NCBI GenBank assembly: GCA_040752395.1
Contig: JBFMHD010000010.1
Location: 1-26,232, forward strand
Length of the DNA stretch: 26,232 nt
Source: JBFMHD01 sp040752395 [NCBI: Candidatus Hydrogenedentota bacterium]
GTDB lineage: Bacteria > JBFMHD01
Reading direction: 5' to 3'
In this document: piece after piece, positions 7,840 to 14,931 of the stretch
Position numbering within the stretch: position 1 is the stretch's first letter
Layout: each line of letters opens with the position of its first letter
Translations under genes and position numbers: made by a program
The notes under the pieces: generated by a model
The model's database searches: none
Seen by the model: the letters and a program-made list of their open reading frames with translations, nothing else
Told to the model about the DNA's origin: nothing

Positions 7840-9216
7840 ATGAGTAAGATACTCATTGTTGATGATAATCTTGAACACGCACAGGTTATAGCTGAAGCAC
7901 TTGGCAAAAGCGGCTGGACTGTTAAACTTGCAACATCAGATTTCCAGGCATTCAAAATATTGGATAGTGATAATGAAATAGCGTTGGTTATAACTGATTT
8001 AAAACTATCAGGACATTATGATGGTATAGCTCTTATGGAAGAAGCAAGAAAGAGGTATCCGTTTCTTGAATTCCTTGTTATCACAGGCTATGCTACGGTT
8101 GAAAATGCTGTTTTAGCAATGAAAAAGGGTGCATACGATTATCTCACCAAACCATTAAATCTTGACGAACTCAGACTCGTCGTATCGCGCGCAATGGAGA
8201 AACAGGAGATACTACTCCAGAATATTGAGTTAAAACAATACATAGAAGAAAAATACGGGCTTGAGAATATTATAGGTCGATCTGAGTCTATGTTAAAAGT
8301 TTTTAAAATAGCAAAACAGGTTGCACCTACCAACGCCAATGTTCTTATAGAAGGAGAATCAGGCACAGGCAAAGAACTGATTGCAAAGGCGATACACCAG
8401 TACTCACCACGTAAAAACAGGCTTTTTGTAGCACTTAATTGTGCTGCTATCTCTGAGGGAATCCTTGAAAGCGAGTTATTTGGTCATGAAAAAGGTGCAT
8501 TCACAGGCGCAATACAACGTAGAATAGGCAAATTTGAAGTTGCAAGCGGCGGAACGCTTTTTCTTGACGAAGTAGGTGATATGCCAGAGCAGACACAGGT
8601 GAAACTATTAAGGGTTATTGAGGAAAGGGTTATAGAAAGGGTAGGGGGTAATCTGCCCATAACTGTTGACGTTAGAATTATCGCAGCTACAAACCAGAAC
8701 CTTGAAAAACTTGTCCGCGACGGAAAATTCAGAGAAGATTTGTATTTCAGATTAAAAGTTGTAACCATCGTTATCCCACCTTTAAGAGAAAGAAAAAAGG
8801 ATATACTACTTCTTGTAGATTACTTTATAAAGCAGTTATCAAAAGCTCATAAAAAAGATGTTACAGGCATCTCAAAAGATGCTTTAGACATCTTCATTAG
8901 ATACGATTGGCCAGGTAATGTAAGACAACTCAAAAACATTCTTGAAAGTATGATCGTTATAGCACAGAAAGATATCCTTGATAAAGAGCTTATCCCTGAA
9001 GAAATTCTTGGTGATAATGTTATTAAACCTGATAAAAAATATTTACAGAACTTTTTCGGAATGAAACTTGAGGATGTTGAAAGATGCCTTATCCTTAATA
9101 CACTAAAAGAAACTAATGACAACAAGAAAGAAACAGCCTCTTTACTTGGTATAAGCGAGAGAACACTATATAGAAAACTTAAAGAATATTCAATAAAAGG
9201 CGGTGACACATCATAG
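7840..9216 (+). CDS. NtrC-family sigma-54-dependent response regulator
   Basis: The protein has three domains. A receiver (about 3-118) carries the acidic pocket Asp8-Asp9, phospho-acceptor Asp53 and Lys104. An AAA+ domain (about 142-390) has Walker A GESGTGKE (172-179), an intact GAFTGA loop (219-224) that contacts sigma-54, Walker B GGTLFLDE (237-244) and WPGN. A Fis-type helix-turn-helix ends the protein (about 412-450). It should activate RNA polymerase-sigma-54 after phosphorylation by a histidine kinase not seen in the window. I chose the ATG at 7840 because receiver domains start MxKILIVDD; the in-frame ATG at 7822 touches the Shine-Dalgarno sequence and GTG at 7834 is another option. 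The HtrA gene follows after 39 nt. Confidence 0.93.
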   Translation: MSKILIVDDNLEHAQVIAEALGKSGWTVKLATSDFQAFKILDSDNEIALVITDLKLSGHYDGIALMEEARKRYPFLEFLVITGYATVENAVLAMKKGAYDYLTKPLNLDELRLVVSRAMEKQEILLQNIELKQYIEEKYGLENIIGRSESMLKVFKIAKQVAPTNANVLIEGESGTGKELIAKAIHQYSPRKNRLFVALNCAAISEGILESELFGHEKGAFTGAIQRRIGKFEVASGGTLFLDEVGDMPEQTQVKLLRVIEERVIERVGGNLPITVDVRIIAATNQNLEKLVRDGKFREDLYFRLKVVTIVIPPLRERKKDILLLVDYFIKQLSKAHKKDVTGISKDALDIFIRYDWPGNVRQLKNILESMIVIAQKDILDKELIPEEILGDNVIKPDKKYLQNFFGMKLEDVERCLILNTLKETNDNKKETASLLGISERTLYRKLKEYSIKGGDTS

Positions 9217-9255
9217 CGTTATTGCGTGATTGAGTGTTTGGTGTTCGGTGTCTTT

Positions 9256-10716
9256 ATGAAAGCTAAGTATTTTTTCTTTTCAATTGTTTTAATTATAACA
9301 GGGATTGTTATAGGTACGGCTCTGACCGTATCTTTTGATAGAGATTACCAGAGTTTAGGAACCGAGATAGGCAGAATTGATGAAGAAAAGGTAAAACCAG
9401 CTATATCTTTGAGCAAGGCGTTTACCGAGGTAGCTGATAATTGTAGACCCGCGGTTATTTATATATTCAGTGAAAAGATTATAAGACGAAGATCACTCAA
9501 TCCCTTTATTGACGAATTTTTTGGAGATATTTTAGGTGAAGATTTTCTCGAAAAATATTATGGCATCCCACAGGAACGCAAAAGTGTCTCGCTTGGAACC
9601 GGCTTTATTGTTAGAGAAGATGGCATCGTTTTGACCAATACTCATGTCATTGAAGGAGCTGATAAGATATTTATAAAAATAGATGAAAGTGAAGAATATG
9701 AAGCAAAACTGATAGGGGAGGACAGAGGCACTGATATAGCTGTTTTAAAAATAAACTCTGATAAAAAATTTAAATATCTAAGACTTGGAGACTCTGATAA
9801 ACTTAAAGTGGGTGAATGGGTTATCGCTATAGGAAACCCATTCGGATTAACAAGAACAGTTACTGCTGGCATCGTGAGTGCGCTCGGACGCGGAGATGTA
9901 ACTAATACTGAATACGAAGACTACATACAGACCGATGCAAGTATTAACCCAGGTAACTCAGGTGGCCCATTAATCAATTTAAAAGCGGAAGTCATAGGAA
10001 TGAATGCAGCTATCTATTCTACATCGGGCGGTAATATTGGTATCGGATTTGCAATACCTTCTAATCTCTTGAAAAAAATTATGGAAGATTTACTTGATGA
10101 TGGCATTGTTGACAGAGGATGGCTTGGGATTTATGTTCAGAACCTCAATGAAGGCATCGCAGAAAAATTAGGTATAAATGGAGTAAAAGGTGTTATAATA
10201 ACAGATATTAAAAAAGAGAGCCCATCTTTTAAAGCAGGACTTAAAAAGGGTGATGTCATAACAGCTATCGATAATAAAAAGATAGAAAATTATAAAGATT
10301 TAGCTGATGTCCTGGCACAGATACCGGTAAATAAAACTGTTCCCGCAGAGATTATAAGAGATGGAAAGAAAATGACTATCAATATATATCTTGCATCAAG
10401 ATACAAGAACCGAGAAGGCGGGAAACACTCTATTGAAAATCTTGGGTTAACAGTTAAGAGCATCTCCAGGACGGTTTTAAGAAGATTAAAAATATACGGC
10501 ATCAGTGGCGGAATCATTGTTGAAGACGTTAGAGAAAATACCACTGCTTTTAAAAGTGGGATTAAAATAAACGATATTATCATAGAGATAAATGAGCAGA
10601 GCATTACTGATACAGAATCTTTTATTGAAGTTTTATCACAAATAAGTGATAGAGAACCGTTACGATTTACCATTATTCGTAATGGAAAAATATTTTATAG
10701 ATACATAAATGATTGA
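9256..10716 (+). CDS. degP: HtrA/DegP-type periplasmic serine protease with two PDZ domains
   Basis: This is a trypsin-like protease and chaperone of the periplasm. One hydrophobic segment (5-25) acts as signal or membrane anchor. The protease domain (about 108-275) shows the full catalytic triad: His130 (TNTHVI), Asp160 (RGTDIAVL) and Ser235 (NPGNSGGP). Two PDZ domains follow (about 288-385 and 400-486). The frame is open further upstream to a GTG at 9226, but those codons lie in GTGTTTG/GTGTTCG heptads, and a normal signal sequence begins at the ATG at 9256. No clear Shine-Dalgarno precedes it. The gene lies 39 nt behind the NtrC-type regulator, so joint transcription is likely. DegP, DegQ and DegS-like names cannot be told apart; two PDZ domains favour DegP/DegQ. 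Confidence 0.93.
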   Translation: MKAKYFFFSIVLIITGIVIGTALTVSFDRDYQSLGTEIGRIDEEKVKPAISLSKAFTEVADNCRPAVIYIFSEKIIRRRSLNPFIDEFFGDILGEDFLEKYYGIPQERKSVSLGTGFIVREDGIVLTNTHVIEGADKIFIKIDESEEYEAKLIGEDRGTDIAVLKINSDKKFKYLRLGDSDKLKVGEWVIAIGNPFGLTRTVTAGIVSALGRGDVTNTEYEDYIQTDASINPGNSGGPLINLKAEVIGMNAAIYSTSGGNIGIGFAIPSNLLKKIMEDLLDDGIVDRGWLGIYVQNLNEGIAEKLGINGVKGVIITDIKKESPSFKAGLKKGDVITAIDNKKIENYKDLADVLAQIPVNKTVPAEIIRDGKKMTINIYLASRYKNREGGKHSIENLGLTVKSISRTVLRRLKIYGISGGIIVEDVRENTTAFKSGIKINDIIIEINEQSITDTESFIEVLSQISDREPLRFTIIRNGKIFYRYIND

Positions 10717-10946
10717 TGGCGTTTAGTGTTCGGTGTTTGGTTTTGGGTTATCGGTAAACCGACCACTGAACACCCAGAACCGAAAACCGAATATCTTGCT
10801 TCTTGCTTCTACTTGATATTATTACACTTACAGCGTTTTTCCCTGTAGCCTGTCCTGATACTTCTCACTTCCCACTTTTGCCTTTTAACTTTTAACTTTC
10901 TGGCTGATATTATTAGAGTTAGAATGTTTTTCAAGGGAGGCATTTT
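10717..10946. repeat. Repeat mosaic with inverted repeat between degP and lysM gene
   Basis: An imperfect inverted repeat (arms 10729-10748 and 10772-10791, 17 of 20 positions complementary) is made of TTCGGTG/TTTGGTT-type units around CGGTAAACCG. GCTTCTT heptads (10797-10809) come next. A degenerate leader module (10815-10840) lacks the AGAGGAG end and leads to no gene. CTGATACTTCTCACTTC (10855-10871) matches in reverse complement at 19495-19511 and 25932-25948. The working leader module (10906-10940) closes the gap. Confidence 0.8.
10906..10940 (+). promoter_or_regulatory. Recurrent leader module, copy E (LysM gene)
   Basis: A slightly diverged copy: TTAGAATG replaces TTACAATG and the end reads TCAAGGGAGG. 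The changed purine run still makes a strong ribosome site, 6 nt before the ATG at 10947. Sequence drift that keeps the Shine-Dalgarno function suggests that this part is under selection. Confidence 0.75.
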
Positions 10947-11393
10947 ATGATTAAAAAAATTATAGTTCTTACGCTGGTTTTTAGTTTCGGATTTTGTAGC
11001 ACCTTTTTAGCAACAGAAAATGAATTATCAAAAAAAGTAGAGGCTACACTAAAAAAGCTCGAGGAATTGAATAAAGAAGTTCAGGCTTTGAAAGAAGACA
11101 TTGCTAAACTTAAAAAAGAAGCAGAAGATACAAATACACCATTTATTAAAACAAAAACTGTCAAAGAAAAGAAGACAAGCACTCTTATTTCTGATGATAG
11201 CACCATAGAATACATAGTAAAACCAGGTGATACTTTATCAAAGATAGCACAAGACCATTATGGTAAATCTTCATTATGGAAAGATATATTAGAGATAAAT
11301 AAAGACATAATATCATCACCACAAAAACTAAGAGCAGGTATGAAGATAAGATTATATAGAAACGAGGCACAAAGGCACAAAGGCACAGAGTAG
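10947..11393 (+). CDS. Secreted LysM-domain protein with coiled coil
   Basis: This 148-residue protein has a signal sequence (1-23), a heptad coiled coil rich in Lys, Glu and Leu (about 26-62), a linker and one LysM domain (87-137: IEYIVKPGDTLSKIAQ ... LRAGMKIRLY). LysM binds peptidoglycan glycans, so the protein probably sits in the periplasm. No classical lipobox is present around Cys17. The last nine residues (EAQRHKGTE) and the stop at 11391-11393 are encoded by the GGCACAAA/GGCACAGA repeat that starts at 11364, so the natural end was replaced or extended by repeat sequence. The LysM fold is complete before that point, and function is probably kept. Confidence 0.87.
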   Translation: MIKKIIVLTLVFSFGFCSTFLATENELSKKVEATLKKLEELNKEVQALKEDIAKLKKEAEDTNTPFIKTKTVKEKKTSTLISDDSTIEYIVKPGDTLSKIAQDHYGKSSLWKDILEINKDIISSPQKLRAGMKIRLYRNEAQRHKGTE

Positions 11394-11732
11394 GGAAAAG
11401 ATAGGAGTTAGGAGTTCGTAATAATAGATCCGAGCTCCGAGCTTTGAACTCCGAACTTCGAATTTTTTCGAAGAAGTACTCATGATCGCGGGTTGCGCTC
11501 TACACAATATATGAAAAACTAAGGATGATATGTTGGCTTCAGGCTCCGGGCTTCGGGCTCCAGCCGGCTGTAGTCCGTAGCCCGTAGCCTGTACCCCGAA
11601 TTATTAGAGTTACAGCGTTTTTCAGAGGAGGATTTAGAAAGAGTCGATATTATGCCTGAGCAGGTGTTCACGAATTTAGACAAACTGCTTATTATATATG
11701 AAAGGATGTATACAGTTTTTTGGACAATTTAT
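11394..11732. repeat. Gene-free repeat mosaic upstream of the asnB remnant region
   Basis: It holds GGAGTTA/GGAGTTC heptads (11404-11418) opposite complementary GAACTCC/GAACTTC heptads (11446-11459), a hairpin with 7-bp arms CTTCGAA/TTCGAAG and loop TTTT (11456-11473), the block GCGCTCTACACA plus ATGAAAAACTAA (11496-11522), GGCTCCG heptads, TAGCCCG heptads and an orphan leader module (11599-11630). It ends with a short ORF and the edge of the minus-strand remnants. Confidence 0.8.
11599..11630 (+). promoter_or_regulatory. Recurrent leader module, copy F (orphan)
   Basis: This copy equals copy A, with the ACAGCG variant and AGAGGAG at the end. The next plus-strand ORF is only 32 codons long (11652-11750) and begins 21 nt later, so the module is not linked to any intact gene. 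It probably marks a gene that was lost. Confidence 0.6.
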
Positions 11733-11750
11733 TCAATATTCAGGTTTTAA
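11652..11750 (+). pseudogene. Possible 5' stub of a lost plus-strand gene
   Basis: An ATG at 11652 opens a 32-codon frame (MPEQVFTNLDKLLIIYERMY, then 12 more residues) that ends with TAA. The first part looks like a normal soluble N-terminus. The later codons overlap the antisense end of the toroid remnant, so the original gene was probably cut near 11710-11730. The family is not recognised. It may also be chance. Confidence 0.25.
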
Positions 11751-11981
11751 TCCTGCAAGCTTTGAGAACGTAATGATACCTTGCGCACAACTATGTATGT
11801 CATTTGGATATAATTGATTTATCCTGTGTTTTGGGTTCCCCTGAATAGTAAAGAGATTTTTCATATAACTATCTGCTGAGTTTAGAAGCACACTATCCCA
11901 TTCATTAATATTCAGTTCCACTTTAGAATCATAAATCTGTTCAATAATTCCGGCTGTATGATAATTATCAATATACGAGTT
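11733..11981 (-). pseudogene. Remnant of an alpha/alpha-toroid protein of polysaccharide clusters
   Basis: Read on the minus strand, this frame gives NSYIDNYHTAGIIEQIYD, then a segment SADSYMKNLF, and NQLYPNDIHSCAQGIITFSK, ending at TGA. This pattern (IDNxHTG, NLF...G.PK, YPxDIHSxAQAI) is what I know from the alpha/alpha-barrel proteins encoded in surface polysaccharide clusters, often misnamed delta-aminolevulinic acid dehydratase and related in fold to C5-epimerases. Only about 83 residues remain of a protein usually several times longer, and both ends are missing. The 5' side is joined out of frame to the asnB remnant at about 11982. Confidence 0.6.
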
Positions 11982-12568
11982 CTTTGTATTGATAGGGTAT
12001 TGAAAAAGCAAACTTTACAAGGTCTTTATCAAGAAACGGGACTCTTACCTCAACGCCGTGCGCCATTGAGGTTCTATCTTCATTAAGCAAAAAATCGTCT
12101 ATAAGTTTGATGTTTAACTCAGTTATTAAACTCTGCTCAAGTATCGATTTTTGGTTATCCATAAAAAAAAGAAATAATAATTTTTTTACTATCAAAAATA
12201 GCAAACGCAAAAATACCATCAAGTCTATCCACCATACTGAAACCAGCTTCTTCATAGAGATGCAAAAATATCTCAGTATCAGAATTAGATTTGAACCTGT
12301 GGCCCTTTTCTATAAGCTCTTTTCTAAGAATGGGGTAATTATACAATTCACCATTATAAACTATTATTATATCTCCATCCTCATTACACATAGGTTGGTC
12401 GCCTTTTTCAAGGTCGATAATGCTTAATCTTGTATGACCGAGGTGGACTTTGTTATCTGGACTAATATAGTAGCCGCTATTGTCAGGTCCTCTGTGACTT
12501 AAAATCTCAGACATTTTATTTAATAAATTTTTATTATTTGTAGAGGTAAAGCCGAAGATACCACACAA
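11968..12568 (-). pseudogene. asnB: Remnant of asparagine synthetase (glutamine-hydrolysing)
   Basis: The N-terminal Ntn glutaminase part is clear: it starts with Cys2 (MCGIFGF) and shows LSHRGPDNSG, GHTRLSIIDL and YNGELYNY, and runs to FAFAIFDSKK (residue 129). It then breaks near 12160-12180. A second frame carries a C-terminal synthetase piece: DNQKSILEQ, LLNEDRTSMAHGVEVRVPFL and FAFSIPYQYK, which ends near 11983. In intact AsnB these parts are separated by roughly 200-250 residues, including the ATP-binding SGGxDS loop, so the gene has a large out-of-frame internal deletion and lacks its C-terminus. The start codon is TTG and directly follows the TAA of the upstream gene with no visible Shine-Dalgarno, another sign of decay or fusion at that edge. 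Confidence 0.85.
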
Positions 12569-13408
12569 TTAATTTGATAATCCAACTTTATAATTTGATT
12601 TATGAAGAAAATTATACATACAGAAACACTCGATAGCAAACGGAATAAAACCGAGATAACCAATAAATGGCATCTCAAATATCTTAAACCATGGCCAGTA
12701 TGGAACAAAGTACTCCCATTTCGCACCTGGCCAGTAGTTCCAGAACTCCCATAATATACCGCAGATAATACCTGAGATACATAAAATGATTATCCGGCCA
12801 ATTTTTCCTTGAGCTAAATCATTTAATAAAGAATCCCTGGAAAGAAGTTGATTAACAGGCTCAAGCAAGAATATAAAACCAAGCCAGACAGGTGGACACA
12901 TCCATTCATTTTGAAAGATTAATGGTAGAGATAATAATGTTACGCCGACAATAAACCATATAATTTTTCCGTTTTTAGAGATTATAAAAGGTTTTATTGT
13001 GATCTTAGAAAGAGGAGTAAATAAAGTGAGGATATCAGCGGTTATAAAAATCCCGGGGAATATCGTAGCAAAACTCCACGCATATCCAAGCCATGTAAGT
13101 AGTTTACATTCAGGTAAACCACTATATTTCCAGTTCTCGAATATAAGATTATACCACTCAAATATATACCAGCAGAAGATCGAGATTGGTAACATTGTAA
13201 GGAAATCATCGAAATAAGTCGTTATAAGAGAAGATTTCTTTTTATAGAAGATTATTGAGTCACAAATAAGGATATAAAAAGTCCATTGTATTGGTGTGAA
13301 AAGGGTATAAAAAGGCTCTATTCTTTTAAACATTAAAATCTCTGATAATATAAGGGCTATTATGGCTATTATTCCATAGAGAGGAAAATTAAGTTTTGTT
13401 ATTCTCAT
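12569..13408 (-). CDS. Polytopic membrane protein, unknown function
   Basis: This 279-residue protein has about eight hydrophobic segments, starting at residues 10-27 and 38-54. Near the C-terminus it carries the block GILWEFWNYWPGAKWEY and then FEMPFIGYLGFIPFAIECF, which I have the impression of having met in conserved uncharacterised membrane proteins of candidate phyla and deltaproteobacteria, but no function is known to me. Tryptophan content is high. It overlaps the end of the TM-helix protein by 20 nt, so the two form an operon. The stop abuts the TTG of the asnB remnant. No frame damage is seen, in contrast to its downstream neighbours. Confidence 0.75.
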   Translation of the reverse strand: MRITKLNFPLYGIIAIIALILSEILMFKRIEPFYTLFTPIQWTFYILICDSIIFYKKKSSLITTYFDDFLTMLPISIFCWYIFEWYNLIFENWKYSGLPECKLLTWLGYAWSFATIFPGIFITADILTLFTPLSKITIKPFIISKNGKIIWFIVGVTLLSLPLIFQNEWMCPPVWLGFIFLLEPVNQLLSRDSLLNDLAQGKIGRIIILCISGIICGILWEFWNYWPGAKWEYFVPYWPWFKIFEMPFIGYLGFIPFAIECFCMYNFLHKSNYKVGLSN

Positions 13409-14087
13409 CTTTTTTAAATATCAGATCATTAAGCATTTTTTGAGCTATGTCTTTACCACCGATACCCAAAGCGATACCGATAGCTAAACCAAGGGTTGCA
13501 AGGATGATTTTAAAAATGAATAGTATGACTTCGTCAAGAATCTTTAGTTCATATATCCCAAGTAATATAAAAAGTATTATTAAAAAAGTTTTTCCAAAAG
13601 TTATGTATAAATTACTATATCCTGATTTACTCAGTTCAGGCTGGTTTTGGATATAATATTTTAACCAGTTAGATAAGATAAAACCTGAAACGAAAAGTAA
13701 TATAGCGATAAAGATTCGAGGGATATATAAGACAAATCTTTCAATAATGAGAGTGATGGGTGTAAATCCTAATGAGCTCAAAGCACTTAATATAAGTAAA
13801 AAAAATACAAACCAGTAAATAAATATAGAAATAGGTTTAGAATAGTCAAAAGAAGCTGAGAAGGATGGGAGTAGTCTATGCAATTGGATTCTCTCAGCAA
13901 AAGTATTGAATTTAATTACATTTAATATTTTCTTTGTAATCTTTTCTAAAAATGTAGCGATTATTGAAGATAAAATTATCCATATCACGCAGAAGATAAG
14001 AGCAGGCAATGCTTTTGCTATTGCTTGAATTATTATTGCAAGCGGATGAATTAAAACCTTATCAATAAAATTAAAAAGTAATGACAT
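13389..14087 (-). CDS. MscS-related 'TM helix' membrane protein
   Basis: This 232-residue protein has about five membrane helices (around 12-45, 86-110, 115-140, 165-180 and 188-210). The last helix reads LATLGLAIGIALGIGGKDIA, close to the conserved pore-like helix of the mechanosensitive channel family (Pfam 'TM_helix' repeats, GLGGKD). The beta-domain that follows this helix in true MscS is absent: only about 20 charged residues remain. It may form a small channel or a subunit of one; this is inference. The upstream region has no clear Shine-Dalgarno, and an 87-nt inverted repeat lies in the divergent gap 64 nt away. Confidence 0.75.
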   Translation of the reverse strand: MSLLFNFIDKVLIHPLAIIIQAIAKALPALIFCVIWIILSSIIATFLEKITKKILNVIKFNTFAERIQLHRLLPSFSASFDYSKPISIFIYWFVFFLLILSALSSLGFTPITLIIERFVLYIPRIFIAILLFVSGFILSNWLKYYIQNQPELSKSGYSNLYITFGKTFLIILFILLGIYELKILDEVILFIFKIILATLGLAIGIALGIGGKDIAQKMLNDLIFKKDENNKT

Positions 14088-14150
14088 AATATCGAATTTT
14101 TATCTTTTTCCTTTAATTTTTGCAAGAGAAAAATGCAACATTTAGTAATG

Positions 14151-14237
14151 CCTCAGTTTTCAGTGGAGTTTGTTAATCTTACTTGTGCCTCAAACTGTGG
14201 ATGATCTAATATTAACCAACTCTACCGAAAACTGAGG
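14151..14237. repeat. 87-nt long imperfect palindrome in divergent gap
   Basis: Arms at 14151-14181 and 14207-14237 are complementary at 27 of 31 positions (outer end CCTCAGTTTTC / GAAAACTGAGG), with a 25-nt centre. The element lies between the divergent TM-helix gene and the DUF5678-like gene. No target duplication is obvious at the edges, and there is no T-tract of a terminator. It may be a miniature transposon-like palindrome or a regulatory foldback. It shares no sequence with the other repeats in the window. Confidence 0.8.
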
Positions 14238-14311
14238 AAATACAATTATTTTTAATGACAAATAATATAGAATTTTGTAAATTACATAGTGTTTTTGAAA
14301 GAGGTGGTTTT

Positions 14312-14530
14312 ATGAAAAGACTGAAATCTTATAAATCAACAAGACAAAAAATCAATTTTAATTCTTATGCTGGTAATTGGGTAGCTTTTATTGATGAACA
14401 GCCAGTAACTTATGCATCTACTCTTAGTACCTTAATGCAGAAAGTAAAAAAATATCGTCTTCCCAAGGAGCCGTCAGTGATGCTTATTCCTCGGAAAGAC
14501 GAAGGACCGTATGTCCTGATTTTGCTATGA
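14312..14530 (+). CDS. Small DUF5678-like protein
   Basis: This is a 72-residue protein. The core NSYAGNWVAFIDEQPVTYAS followed by LMQKVKKYRLPKEP resembles the DUF5678 family (short proteins with a Y.GKWVA..dg.V..G motif), which is common in cyanobacteria, Chloroflexi, archaea and candidate phyla, function unknown. I chose the ATG at 14312 because GAGGTGG lies 4 nt upstream; an earlier in-frame ATG at 14255 has no ribosome site. The stop overlaps the retropepsin-like gene as ATGA. As I recall, such small proteins often precede retropepsin-like genes, so the two probably act together. Confidence 0.72.
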   Translation: MKRLKSYKSTRQKINFNSYAGNWVAFIDEQPVTYASTLSTLMQKVKKYRLPKEPSVMLIPRKDEGPYVLILL

Positions 14531-14931
14531 GACTGGAATTTTTCTATTTTAAAAAAGGTAACCAATATTTTCCTCTAATAGATGTCAAAATAAAGGCAAA
14601 TAGAAATGAGATCACAGTAAAGGCATTAGTTGATTCAGGTGCAACATTTTCTATTTTTCGCGCTGAGATATCAGATTATCTCGGCATAAATATTGAGAAG
14701 GGGACTCCGATTTACCTTGAAGGTATCGGTGGCAGAATTTTAGGATATTTACGTTATGTTACTTGTTATATTGGGGCAAAATCATACAAATTAAAAATTA
14801 TATTCTCGAGAGAACTCGCGGTCTCATTTAATATTTTAGGAAGAGATAATTTTTTTGTACCACACATAATTACTTTTTATGAAAAAAATAAGAAGATTAT
14901 TTTGCAACAGATTAAAGAGGTGGTTTTATGA
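14527..14931 (+). CDS. Retropepsin-like aspartic protease
   Basis: This 134-residue protein is a single-lobe aspartyl protease fold. The active-site motif is VDSGATFSIF with Asp36 (DSGAT 36-40), and the second signature is ILGRDNFF (103-110), equal to the ILG-R/D loop of retropepsins. It would have to dimerise for catalysis. There is no signal sequence, so it is probably cytoplasmic. It is bound by ATGA overlaps to the DUF5678-like gene before it and the LapA-like membrane gene after it. The ribosome site for the next gene (AAAGAGGTGGTTTTATGA) lies in its last codons and repeats the one before the DUF5678-like gene almost exactly. The target is not known. Confidence 0.82.
   Translation: MRLEFFYFKKGNQYFPLIDVKIKANRNEITVKALVDSGATFSIFRAEISDYLGINIEKGTPIYLEGIGGRILGYLRYVTCYIGAKSYKLKIIFSRELAVSFNILGRDNFFVPHIITFYEKNKKIILQQIKEVVL

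Noticed and set aside
11456-11473. CTTCGAA-TTTT-TTCGAAG hairpin as terminator of the LysM gene
   Set aside because: The stem is only 7 bp, AT-containing, 63 nt past the stop, and no T-tract follows it.
12107-12427. Plus-strand 106-codon ORF
   Set aside because: It lies antisense to the clearly recognisable asnB remnant, has no ribosome site and no family features.
11733-14087. Minus-strand block as a prophage or transposon
   Set aside because: No integrase, transposase or terminal repeats are visible at its edges; only remnants and two membrane proteins are there.
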